From Candidatus Aminicenantota bacterium (GTDB lineage Bacteria; Acidobacteriota; Aminicenantia; Aminicenantales; Aminicenantaceae), in NCBI GenBank assembly GCA_013139435.1, contig WTAW01000250.1:1-7105 (forward strand): 7,105 bases of DNA. The letters run 5' to 3'. Below, one piece after another: positions 1 through 5,542 of this stretch; within the stretch, counting starts at the first letter, position 1, and each line of letters starts with the position of its first letter. The translations under genes were made by a program, and so were the position numbers. The notes below the pieces were generated by a model. That model did no database searches and was not told the DNA's origin. It saw nothing but the letters and a program-made list of their open reading frames with translations.

Positions 1-227
1 GGTGGATAATAATCAGCTGGTTGATAGGGATAGCCCAAAAAACGACCTCCGCCTCTTCCAAGGCCCATTCCGCGACCTCCACCGCGACCGAATCCCATGC
101 CTCGGCTATATCCGTATCCTGGTCCCGCATACGCAAAACCTGGAACGGAATATCCAGAACAATAGCCCATGGCACGGCCAGTCATTGGGCCGGCGCCCAT
201 CGGTCCTGTACGATCTCCTCTTGGCAT
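1..227 (-). CDS. DUF5320-type Gly/Met/Arg-rich small protein (3' end outside window)
   Basis: Reading leftward from the ATG at 227, 75 codons stay open to the window edge, so the C-terminus is missing. The protein opens MPRGDRTGPMGAGPMTGR followed by a GYC motif, which is the N-terminal signature I know from DUF5320 proteins. Residues 43-62 are two near-identical 10-residue Gly/Met/Arg units, and the visible end is Tyr/Pro-rich. There is no signal peptide, so it is probably cytoplasmic. A strong SD (GGAGG at 239-235, 7 nt before the ATG) supports the start. It lies downstream of the fur-family gene on the same strand, about 105 bp away, with its own candidate promoter and palindrome. The biochemical role of DUF5320 is unknown to me. 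From memory, these genes are often found near NifX/NifB-type and Mrp-type iron-sulfur genes. The family call is good; the function is open. Confidence 0.85.
   Translation of the reverse strand, partial: MPRGDRTGPMGAGPMTGRAMGYCSGYSVPGFAYAGPGYGYSRGMGFGRGGGRGMGLGRGGGRFLGYPYQPADYYP
42..101 (-). repeat. Tandem 30-bp in-frame repeat in the DUF5320 gene
   Basis: Two adjacent 30-bp units encode residues 43-52 (GMGFGRGGGR) and 53-62 (GMGLGRGGGR). They are 9/10 identical in protein and 21/30 in DNA by my count. The greater divergence in DNA than in protein suggests an old duplication kept by selection on the Gly/Arg/Met pattern. Confidence 0.7.
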
Positions 228-249
228 CTAAATCACCTCCTTTCTTTGG

Positions 250-278
250 ATTTAAAATTTAGTGCTAAGCACTAACAA
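250..278 (-). promoter_or_regulatory. Candidate sigma-70-type promoter for the DUF5320 gene
   Basis: On the minus strand TTGTTA (278-273) and TTAAAT (255-250) are separated by exactly 17 bp. Each box matches consensus at 4 of 6 positions. The start point would fall near 243, giving a short leader of about 16 nt that still includes the GGAGG. The boxes are weak individually; the spacing and the palindrome lying between them are the main support. Confidence 0.4.
259..275. promoter_or_regulatory. Perfect 17-bp palindrome, candidate operator
   Basis: TTAGTGCTAAGCACTAA is a perfect inverted repeat: TTAGTGCT, one central base, then AGCACTAA. It lies in the fur-DUF5320 gap, 32 bp upstream of the DUF5320 start and between that gene's candidate -35 and -10. 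This is the size and placement of a site for a dimeric repressor of MarR, DtxR or similar type. It does not look like a Fur box, and the matching regulator is not evident in the window. With 8-bp arms and a 1-nt centre it is a poor RNA hairpin, so DNA binding is the better reading. Confidence 0.55.
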
Positions 279-332
279 TATTGCCTGTGTTATGTATTCT
301 GAATTCTTCATTCTGTATTCTTTATTTTTCTT

Positions 333-782
333 TTATTTTTGGCAGTCTTTACAGAGTCCAAGAAACTCAATATTGTGGCCTTCGATCTTAAAATTGTATT
401 TCTGTGTCAGCCGTTTTTCTGTTTTGTTGATGAGAACCAACTCTTCATCTTCAAATTCGCTGTAGTTGAAAATTTTCCCACAGCTGTTGCAGATGAGGTG
501 ATGATGGTGTTTTGTCTTCTCATCGGAGATAAATTCATAGCGGTTGTGTCCATCACCAAAAGAGAACTTGTGGATGAGTCCCATGCGGGTTAAGAGATCT
601 AATGTGCGATAGATTGTCGTCAGTCCTATTCCTGGATAACGTTTGTAAATAGCTGCATACATTTCCTTGGCGCTCATGTGTTTCGATGTTTGGCTCAGAA
701 GCTGAAGAATCGTCTCACGCGGTCCTGTCCAACGGCAGAATTGTCTTCGGTTTCTGTGTTGCCATATCTGAGGTCGTGGCAT
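333..782 (-). CDS. Fur-family metal-responsive transcriptional regulator
   Basis: A 149-residue cytoplasmic DNA-binding repressor of the Fur/PerR/Zur family. A basic N-terminal extension (about 1-18, MPRPQIWQHRNRRQF...) precedes the winged-helix domain. The recognition helix lies in GIGLTTIYRTLDLL (51-64). The metal-binding and dimerisation half has the HHHH cluster (92-95), CxxC (C98, C101), H136, and a second CxxC close to the C-terminus (C144, C147), so both structural zinc sites are present. Length is typical for the family given the extension. The start at 782 has a purine-rich AGAGAG 7 nt upstream. A Fur box between promoter and start codon points to autoregulation and makes an iron sensor the likeliest subtype, though PerR or Zur cannot be excluded from sequence. 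The DUF5320 gene follows on the same strand; the divergent side faces the ABC operon. Confidence 0.93.
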   Translation of the reverse strand: MPRPQIWQHRNRRQFCRWTGPRETILQLLSQTSKHMSAKEMYAAIYKRYPGIGLTTIYRTLDLLTRMGLIHKFSFGDGHNRYEFISDEKTKHHHHLICNSCGKIFNYSEFEDEELVLINKTEKRLTQKYNFKIEGHNIEFLGLCKDCQK

Positions 783-798
783 CTCATTCTCTCTTAAT

Positions 799-817
799 GA
801 TAATGATAATCATTTTC
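799..817. promoter_or_regulatory. Near-consensus Fur box
   Basis: GATAATGATAATCATTTTC matches the classical 19-mer GATAATGATAATCATTATC at 18 of 19 positions. It lies 16 bp upstream of the fur-family start codon and just downstream of its predicted transcription start, so bound repressor would block initiation or early elongation. It is about 200 bp from the promoter predicted for the plus-strand ABC operon, so control of that operon is not implied by position alone. Confidence 0.85.
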
Positions 818-827
818 ATTAAAGTAT

Positions 828-856
828 AATATAATTCCTATTGGGGTGTTTGTCAA
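828..856 (-). promoter_or_regulatory. Promoter of the fur-family gene
   Basis: The minus strand carries a perfect -35 TTGACA (856-851), a 17-bp spacer, and a -10 TATATT (833-828, 5 of 6). The predicted start point is near 821, directly abutting the Fur box, leaving a leader of about 40 nt. Box quality, spacing and operator position agree with an autorepressed fur gene. Confidence 0.75.
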
Positions 857-871
857 CCATAATTTTTATAA

Positions 872-896
872 TTGTCAAGGCAAAATAGAAATGTCC
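872..896. other. Possible solitary insertion-sequence end
   Basis: The stretch starts TTGTCAA and continues through a GGCAAAATAGAAATGTCC core. This resembles terminal sequences I recall from IS21-like elements, which begin TGTCA and carry internal AAATGTCC-type motifs. No transposase reading frame and no second inverted copy occur in the window. If the resemblance is real this is a relic, not a mobile element. The basis is memory of the motif, not an alignment. Confidence 0.2.
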
Positions 897-904
897 GGTT
901 AGCG

Positions 905-978
905 GCCTCTCCCACATTCTTTTCCTCAGTGTCTAATATCCAGAGAATTCTAAGACGAACAGGAGAGGCATTTTTTTT
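905..978 (+). other. Long-range 8-bp inverted repeat followed by T8
   Basis: GCCTCTCC (905-912) and GGAGAGGC (962-969) are perfect complements separated by 49 nt, and the right arm is followed by A and eight T (971-978). On a plus-strand transcript this could be a terminator-like stem with a large loop, ending a short leader or small RNA before the ABC operon promoter. An 8-bp stem closing a 49-nt loop is weak unless the loop folds further, and I see no compelling inner helix. It could be chance. Confidence 0.25.
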
Positions 979-1015
979 GACGAATAGATAAATTGTCGAT
1001 GAAACTGCCATAGAA

Positions 1016-1024
1016 TGGTATAAT
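1016..1024 (+). promoter_or_regulatory. Extended -10 promoter of the five-gene operon
   Basis: TGGTATAAT combines a perfect TATAAT (1019-1024) with the extended -10 TGn. A TTGTCG at 993-998 is the nearest -35-like box but sits 20 bp away, so recognition would rely on the extended -10. The start point would be near 1031, giving a leader of about 54 nt before the ATG at 1085. Confidence 0.6.
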
Positions 1025-1084
1025 ACAGATTCTGATTAATGCTTCTCAAACACCATTAACGAATATTTGATTACGGAGCAAGTT

Positions 1085-1789
1085 ATGAGCTTAGTCAATG
1101 CGGAGAATTTGACCAAAGTTTACACCATGGGAGAGATTGAGGTAAAGGCTTTACAATCCGTGAGTTTTGAAATAGAACCAGCCTCCTTCATTTCTTTTAT
1201 AGGTCCTTCTGGAAGCGGAAAAACAACTCTGCTCAATCTTATCGGCTGTCTGGACAAGCCCACCTCAGGGACATTGAAGGTCGCTGAGGTGAACACCTCT
1301 GAACTGACACACAAAGAGGCAGCTGCTTTCCGAGGAAAAAATCTTGGGTTCATATTTCAGGACTTCAATCTTATCCCTGTCTTGACGGTTTATGAAAATG
1401 TCGAATATCCACTTTTGATCGTGCAGAATGTGCCATCGGAGGAAAGAAAAACCCGGGTTATTTCGCTCTTGAAAACTGTCGGGATGACAGATCAAAAAGA
1501 TAAATATCCTGATCAGATTTCCGGTGGACAGAAACAGCGGGTTGCTGTAGCCAGAGCGCTGGTGACCAATCCACGACTTGTGCTGGCTGATGAGCCTACA
1601 GCAAATTTAGACAGCAAGACTGCATTTATGGTCATTGATATCATGCGACAGATGAAGGAAGAATTCGGAGTAACCTTCATCTTTTCCACCCATGACCCAA
1701 AGATTGTCAGCGAAGTGGAAACAGTCTATACACTCCAGGACGGTATGCTTATCGGCCGGGCTCAGGGAAAGGGAGGGCGGTATGCTTAA
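1085..1789 (+). CDS. ABC transporter ATP-binding protein, LolD/MacB type
   Basis: The 234-residue cytoplasmic ATPase would power the adjacent permease. It has the full nucleotide-binding set: Walker A GPSGSGKTT (40-48), Q-loop Q92 in FIFQDFNL, signature ISGGQKQR (145-152), Walker B LVLADE (165-170) followed by a D-loop, and the switch histidine in STHDP (H203). The opening ENLTKVYTMGEIEVKAL and the total length fit the LolD/MacB/FtsE-like branch used for lipoprotein release, efflux or mechanotransmission rather than solute import. I place the start at the ATG at 1085, which has GGAG (1075-1078) 6 nt upstream, over an in-frame TTG at 1067. The gene ends 8 bp inside the permease gene, implying coupled translation. 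Substrate cannot be read from the ATPase. Confidence 0.95.
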   Translation: MSLVNAENLTKVYTMGEIEVKALQSVSFEIEPASFISFIGPSGSGKTTLLNLIGCLDKPTSGTLKVAEVNTSELTHKEAAAFRGKNLGFIFQDFNLIPVLTVYENVEYPLLIVQNVPSEERKTRVISLLKTVGMTDQKDKYPDQISGGQKQRVAVARALVTNPRLVLADEPTANLDSKTAFMVIDIMRQMKEEFGVTFIFSTHDPKIVSEVETVYTLQDGMLIGRAQGKGGRYA

Positions 1790-3020
1790 ACTTTTTAAAA
1801 TTGCTGTTCGGAATTTATCGAGATACAAAAGAAGAACGCTCCTGACATCCTCTCTCATTGCGATCGGGGTTATGTTTGTGCTGGTGTTTGTTGCTGCTTC
1901 CGGATCTTTCAAATATATTATGATCGGCCAGATCACAGATTCCATGCTCGGACACCTCCAGGTCCATAAAAGAGGATATGTCGCCTCCATCGACAGCCTG
2001 CCTTTGACATTAAATCTCAGCGAAAAAGCGGAAAAAAAGCTTGAAGAAACTATGGAAAAAATTATCGATATCGAATCTTTTTCACCGAGAATAAAATTCG
2101 GGGGAATGTTTAGCAATTTTATAGAGACGACTAACATCAGGGTAAACGGAGTCTATCCCGAAAAAGAGATCGCCACAGTCCCGCTTTTTCTCTCCAGGAT
2201 AAAACAGGGGAAGAAATCCATTAAAGAAGGGGAGATCCTGATCCCCGAGTTGCTGGCAAACGGACTAAAAGTCAAAGTGGGAGACACAGTGGTTGTGATA
2301 GCGACCAACCGGGATGGTTCGGTCAATGGCAAAAAGTTTGTGGTCGGGGGCATTATCGAGAGCGTGACCGGGCCCGGAGGCCGAGATGGCTATATGCACA
2401 TCAAAGATGCCATGGAAGTTTTGCGGATGGAAGAAATGGAGATCAGCGAGGTGGCCATTAGGCTTAAAGATTTCAGCAAGCTGAATGCCGTCAGTAACAG
2501 ACTGGACGAGATGATGTCAAAGGAGCTAAATAAGCAGGGAAAACCGATTTTTGATGTCCGCACATGGGAGAAACTTTCCCCATTTTATAATGTTGCCAGG
2601 ATGATAGATGTTATGACGTTTTTTATCAAACTCATGCTCATTGCGATAGTCCTTGTCAGTATCATGAATGTCATGATCATGGCCGTGTTTGAACGAATCA
2701 GGGAAATCGGCACCATTTCAGCCATCGGTACCAAGCCGAAGAAAATTCTCTCCCTGTTTTTGATTGAGGGATTCTCCCTGGGTGTTTTTGGCGCTGCTAT
2801 AGGAAATATCCTGGCTCTTGGTATTGTGTTTTTAATCAACCTTGTAAAAATCACTTTCAATTTCGGAAGACAGTCAGGTCTTGTGCTCTCCCCCAGTTTA
2901 AGCGCGGGAGATATACTCTGGATTTCAGCCATAGTGATCCTTGTATCAGTAGTTGCTGCGTTTCAGCCGGCATTTAAAGCGTCAAGGATGGAGCCGGTTG
3001 ATGCTCTCAGACATGTATAA
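1782..3020 (+). CDS. ABC transporter permease, FtsX/LolC-LolE/MacB-like
   Basis: A 412-residue inner-membrane protein. An amphipathic N-terminus (MLKLFKIAVRNLSRYKRRTLL) leads into TM1 (about 22-40). A periplasmic domain of roughly 240 residues follows (MacB-type periplasmic core), then three C-terminal segments (about 279-302, 325-352, 378-396). The coupling motif ERIREIGTISAIGTKP (304-319) and the closing PAFKASRMEPVDALRH (396-411) are hallmarks of this superfamily, whose members form dimers and move lipoproteins or other cargo by mechanotransmission instead of through a channel. Length and four segments match LolC/LolE. Only one permease gene is present, so a homodimer is likely. The start at 1782 has GGGAGG just upstream and overlaps the ATPase stop; a longer frame back to 1692 lies inside the ATPase gene and is rejected. 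The later genes suggest lipid or lipoprotein cargo, which is inference. Confidence 0.93.
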   Translation: MLKLFKIAVRNLSRYKRRTLLTSSLIAIGVMFVLVFVAASGSFKYIMIGQITDSMLGHLQVHKRGYVASIDSLPLTLNLSEKAEKKLEETMEKIIDIESFSPRIKFGGMFSNFIETTNIRVNGVYPEKEIATVPLFLSRIKQGKKSIKEGEILIPELLANGLKVKVGDTVVVIATNRDGSVNGKKFVVGGIIESVTGPGGRDGYMHIKDAMEVLRMEEMEISEVAIRLKDFSKLNAVSNRLDEMMSKELNKQGKPIFDVRTWEKLSPFYNVARMIDVMTFFIKLMLIAIVLVSIMNVMIMAVFERIREIGTISAIGTKPKKILSLFLIEGFSLGVFGAAIGNILALGIVFLINLVKITFNFGRQSGLVLSPSLSAGDILWISAIVILVSVVAAFQPAFKASRMEPVDALRHV

Positions 3021-3035
3021 GTAAGGAGATAAACC

Positions 3036-3431
3036 ATGTTTCGTGTCATGATTGTTTTTATTTCATTCATTCTGATGTTCCAACCATATCTTATGGGAGG
3101 AGAAAAAGTCATAATTGCAGTTGCAGCCGATGGAGAAACTTTAAAGGATTCGGTAAGTCATGTTGCTGCGCGGTGCCCCTACTTTCTTATTGTTGATAGT
3201 AAAGGAAAACTATTGGAAGCCGTTGAAAATCCATATAAGGATGCTAGAGGCAGTGCGGGAGTTTCGGCAGCAAATTTTCTTGCTGGAAGAAATGTGACCG
3301 CAGTTGTTGCAGGAAGCATCGGCAACAAAATGAGAGATGCACTTGAAACGCAAGAGATTACCTATTATGAGTTTGAGGGAAGCGGCGAGGAAGCCATTCG
3401 AAAGATTTTGGAGAAGGAAGATCAGACATGA
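3036..3431 (+). CDS. Exported NifX-like (dinitrogenase FeMo-cofactor-type) domain protein
   Basis: This 131-residue protein has a hydrophobic N-terminus (about 4-21, VMIVFISFILMFQPYLMG), read as a signal peptide or anchor with possible cleavage near G21/G22. From EKVIIAVAADGETL (23-36) it follows the NifX/NifB-C/NafY-like domain: beta strand plus ADG, then RCPYFLIVD (46-54), an ENP turn, AANFLAG (78-84), VVAGSIGNKMRDAL (90-103), and a final EEAIRKILE helix. Relatives are normally cytoplasmic and bind iron-molybdenum or other Fe-S precursors. The usual 'PRFGR' stretch before the PYF motif is replaced by HVAAR here, and C47 is the only cysteine, so cofactor binding is uncertain. AGGAG at 3024-3028 supports the start. 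It sits 15 bp after the permease and overlaps the LolA-like gene by 4 bp (ATGA). The domain call is firm, periplasmic location likely, role unknown. Confidence 0.82.
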   Translation: MFRVMIVFISFILMFQPYLMGGEKVIIAVAADGETLKDSVSHVAARCPYFLIVDSKGKLLEAVENPYKDARGSAGVSAANFLAGRNVTAVVAGSIGNKMRDALETQEITYYEFEGSGEEAIRKILEKEDQT

Positions 3432-4168
3432 AAAAAATTACTATTGTTTTTTTTATATCATTTTTATTTCCATTTTTATTACCGCCTGTTTTCGCCATCG
3501 ACAACGCCCAACTCCTCAAGCAGGTGGATAGGAATCTTAATCCGGAATCCTTCGAGTCCTACCGCAAACTTATCAACATCGAACCGAATGGGAGAGAAAA
3601 AGAGTTCGTGCTCTTTACGGTAAAAAAGGGGAAAGATAAAGTCGCCGCACTTTTTATCTCACCCGCCAGTGAAAAGGGCAGAAGCACTCTGCGGCTGGAT
3701 GAAAACATGTGGTTGTACATCCCCAATGTGGGCAAACCTGTTCGTATAACCAGCCTTCAATCCGTTGTCGGGGGGGTATTCAATAATGCGGATATTCTAA
3801 GGCTGGATTATGCTGAGGAATACAATGTCGTGGAGGTTGAAGATCTAGGGGACGAATATCTTTTACATCTGAAGGCAAAAACAAATTCCGTTGCCTATGA
3901 TCGATTGAAGATGTGGGCGGATAAAAAGAAAAAGTTGCCGAATAAGATTGAATGTCTCACAGAAGCTTCCATGCTGATAAAAACCATCTATTTCAAACAG
4001 ATCAAGGATTTTGGGGGAGGCATTGTCAGGCCTTCTGTGATTGAAACCGACAGTCCTCTGCATAAAGATTATAAATCGGTGATGATATTCGCCGGGATCA
4101 AGCACAGGGAATTCAAGGATGAAGTTTTTACGCTGCCCTTTTTGCCCAACCTGGAATCATTGAGATAA
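3428..4168 (+). CDS. LolA-like periplasmic protein (outer-membrane lipoprotein-sorting type)
   Basis: A 246-residue exported protein. A clear signal peptide (MKKITIVFFISFLFPFLLPPVFA) ends in VFA with cleavage expected after A23. The mature part shows the LolA/LppX-like layout: KEFVLFTVKKGKDKVAALFISPA strands, then a stretch (84-126) containing GRSTLRLDENMWLYIPNVGK, RI, GGVF and the aspartate of NNADIL. That stretch is characteristic of the 'outer membrane lipoprotein-sorting protein' group that accompanies RND or ABC exporters. The fold is a half-barrel holding lipid acyl chains, so this is the likely periplasmic carrier between the permease and the downstream barrel. There is no lipobox cysteine. 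It starts at the ATGA overlap with the NifX-like gene, and its stop directly abuts the next start. Whether cargo is a lipoprotein, a free lipid or another hydrophobic molecule cannot be told. Confidence 0.87.
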   Translation: MKKITIVFFISFLFPFLLPPVFAIDNAQLLKQVDRNLNPESFESYRKLINIEPNGREKEFVLFTVKKGKDKVAALFISPASEKGRSTLRLDENMWLYIPNVGKPVRITSLQSVVGGVFNNADILRLDYAEEYNVVEVEDLGDEYLLHLKAKTNSVAYDRLKMWADKKKKLPNKIECLTEASMLIKTIYFKQIKDFGGGIVRPSVIETDSPLHKDYKSVMIFAGIKHREFKDEVFTLPFLPNLESLR

Positions 4169-4171
4169 TTG
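4162..4171 (+). promoter_or_regulatory. TAA-TTG junction and weak ribosome binding site
   Basis: The LolA-like stop TAA (4166-4168) is followed at once by the TTG (4169-4171) read as the barrel protein's start. The only SD-like bases are GAG at 4162-4164, 4 nt before the TTG. A signal peptide begins exactly at this TTG and no ATG or GTG lies nearby in frame, so the start is chosen on protein evidence. Initiation probably depends on ribosomes terminating upstream. Confidence 0.6.
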
Positions 4172-5464
4172 CGTTCAGTCATTCTGTGTCTTATTCTGTT
4201 CAGTTTTTTGGGCCCAGGTCTATCCGCTCAGGAAGAGCACACATTTGATCTTTCTGAAATAGAAAAAAAAGCGTTTCAGTTCGGGGGATATCTTGAATTT
4301 CGCCCAGTTCTCTTCGGCTTGGATAGGGACTCATGGCTTTATAAGCTCAAGTTTTACGACGTCGAAGAAGGGGAAACGATCTCCGAGTACAATTTTAATG
4401 CCCTTTTTGATGCAAGCTATGAGAAAGGTATTGTCAAGGCAAAAATACGCACAAATACGGATGTGAGCAAGTCATTTTCGGGCTGGACTTATGATACAAC
4501 TTTGTATGAAGCTTTCCTCTCTGTAAAACCATCTCTTTCCTTTCATCTTGATGCCGGCAAAAAGCGCATGAAATGGGGCAAGGGTTATGCGTGGAATCCC
4601 GTCGCTTTTATCGATCGCCCCAAGAATCCCAATGATCCCTATCTTGCCCTAGAGGGTGTTGTGGTGGTGTCCATGGATTATATCAAGAGCTTCCAGGGGA
4701 AATTGAAAACCATCACTCTTACTCCGGTCCTTGTACCTGTATATGACCATATCAACAGCGATTTTGGAGAGCGGAATAAGTTGAATTTTGGCGGGAAGCT
4801 CTATTTTCTGTTTTATGACACTGATATAGATATCATGTTTTTGTTGGGAGAGAGCGTGCCTGCCCGCTATGGGATAGACTTTTCCCGCAATGTGACATCA
4901 AATTTTGAGATACACGGTGAATTGGCTTATATCCCTGACCACAGCAAAAAGGTCATCGACCGAAATGGGAACGTCGCTGAGGAAAATTATGCCAGTACTA
5001 GCTACCTGTTAGGTGCCCGATTTCTTACCAGTGCGAACACGACTTTCATATTTGAATATTTTAAAAACGGCAACGGTTACACCTTCAGCGAGATGGGAAA
5101 TTTTTATTTTCTTATTGAGCAAGCATACCAATCCTATCTGTTAACAGGAGACGACAGTCAGCTTAACTTCTTGGCTGGTGCAGCAAGCCAGGCCTACAGA
5201 ACATTCGCTCCCATGCAGAATTATCTCTATCTCCGGATAAGCCAGAAAGAGCCATGGGATATCCTTTATTTTATTCCTTCTTTCACCAGCATTTTTAACC
5301 TCACAGACAAAAGTTTTTCCCTGACCCCGGAATTACTTTATAATCCCATAACTAACCTGGAGCTCCGGGCGAAAATTGCGGTCCTGCTGGGAAAAAGCGG
5401 CAGTGAATTCGGGGAGAAACAGAACGACTTTCGGTTAGAGTTTCGAATCCGGTATTACTTTTAA
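4169..5464 (+). CDS. Outer-membrane beta-barrel protein of the exporter operon
   Basis: A 431-residue protein with a signal peptide (MRSVILCLILFSFLGPGLSA, cleavage after A20). The rest alternates short amphipathic strands and polar turns and ends FRIRYYF; a terminal aromatic phenylalanine is the standard recognition signal of Bam-assembled barrels. A motif at about 129-163 (GKKRMKWGKGYAWNPV, then DRPKNPNDP and LEG) resembles a conserved core I associate with DUF1302-like or alginate-export-like barrels found with LolA-like proteins and RND/ABC exporters. It is last in the operon and in the same frame as the LolA-like gene, separated by one TAA. The start is a TTG, set by the signal peptide. 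It is likely the outer-membrane receiver or exit pore for cargo handed on by the LolA-like protein. Outer-membrane location is well supported; precise family and substrate are not. Confidence 0.85.
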   Translation: MRSVILCLILFSFLGPGLSAQEEHTFDLSEIEKKAFQFGGYLEFRPVLFGLDRDSWLYKLKFYDVEEGETISEYNFNALFDASYEKGIVKAKIRTNTDVSKSFSGWTYDTTLYEAFLSVKPSLSFHLDAGKKRMKWGKGYAWNPVAFIDRPKNPNDPYLALEGVVVVSMDYIKSFQGKLKTITLTPVLVPVYDHINSDFGERNKLNFGGKLYFLFYDTDIDIMFLLGESVPARYGIDFSRNVTSNFEIHGELAYIPDHSKKVIDRNGNVAEENYASTSYLLGARFLTSANTTFIFEYFKNGNGYTFSEMGNFYFLIEQAYQSYLLTGDDSQLNFLAGAASQAYRTFAPMQNYLYLRISQKEPWDILYFIPSFTSIFNLTDKSFSLTPELLYNPITNLELRAKIAVLLGKSGSEFGEKQNDFRLEFRIRYYF

Positions 5465-5542
5465 AACTTAAACTGGATTATTCACGAGTCGAGTGGTAGG
5501 TCGGATCGAATGCCGTAGAGGCAAGAGTATTTCCGCGAAGAT
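5465..5542. other. Convergent gap; weak terminator-like elements only
   Basis: Between the barrel gene and the opposing TPR segment are TGCC-GTAGA-GGCA (5511-5523) and AAGA-TTCA-TCTT followed by T (5538-5553). The second stem extends into the end of the TPR frame and is AT-rich with only 4-5 bp. A terminator is expected here at the end of the operon, but neither hairpin is convincing alone. Confidence 0.25.

Larger units (their letters stand above)
783..1084. other. Divergent intergenic region between fur-family gene and ABC operon
   Basis: This 302-bp gap has no convincing gene. From the left it contains the Fur box, the minus-strand fur promoter, paired TTGTCAA direct repeats (850-856 and 872-878), the possible insertion-sequence end, the inverted repeat with T8, and the plus-strand operon promoter. 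A minus-strand frame of roughly 50 codons crosses it but shows no family features. Confidence 0.7.

Noticed and set aside
2..275. Two plus-strand reading frames of 84 and 86 codons over the left edge
   Set aside because: They are antisense to the DUF5320 gene, whose signature N-terminus and strong SD make the minus strand the coding one.
293..321. Repeated TGTATTCT words downstream of fur as a possible repeat array
   Set aside because: Only two copies of an AT-rich 8-mer (293-300 and 314-321) with no regular spacing.
850..1011. Minus-strand frame of about 53 codons starting MAVSSTIYLFVKKNASP
   Set aside because: No SD, no recognisable family features, and it runs through the fur promoter and intergenic motifs.
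1067..1084. TTG at 1067 as the ATPase start
   Set aside because: The ATG at 1085 has GGAG at 6 nt spacing, and ATPases of this family begin near the MSLVNAENLTKVY segment.
1692..1781. 30-codon N-terminal extension of the permease
   Set aside because: It lies inside the ATPase gene. The ATG at 1782 has a GGGAGG upstream and gives the standard permease N-terminus.
1607..2137. 176-codon minus-strand frame, and similar frames at 1120-1495 and 2153-2932
   Set aside because: All are antisense shadows of the ATPase and permease genes, which carry complete family motifs.
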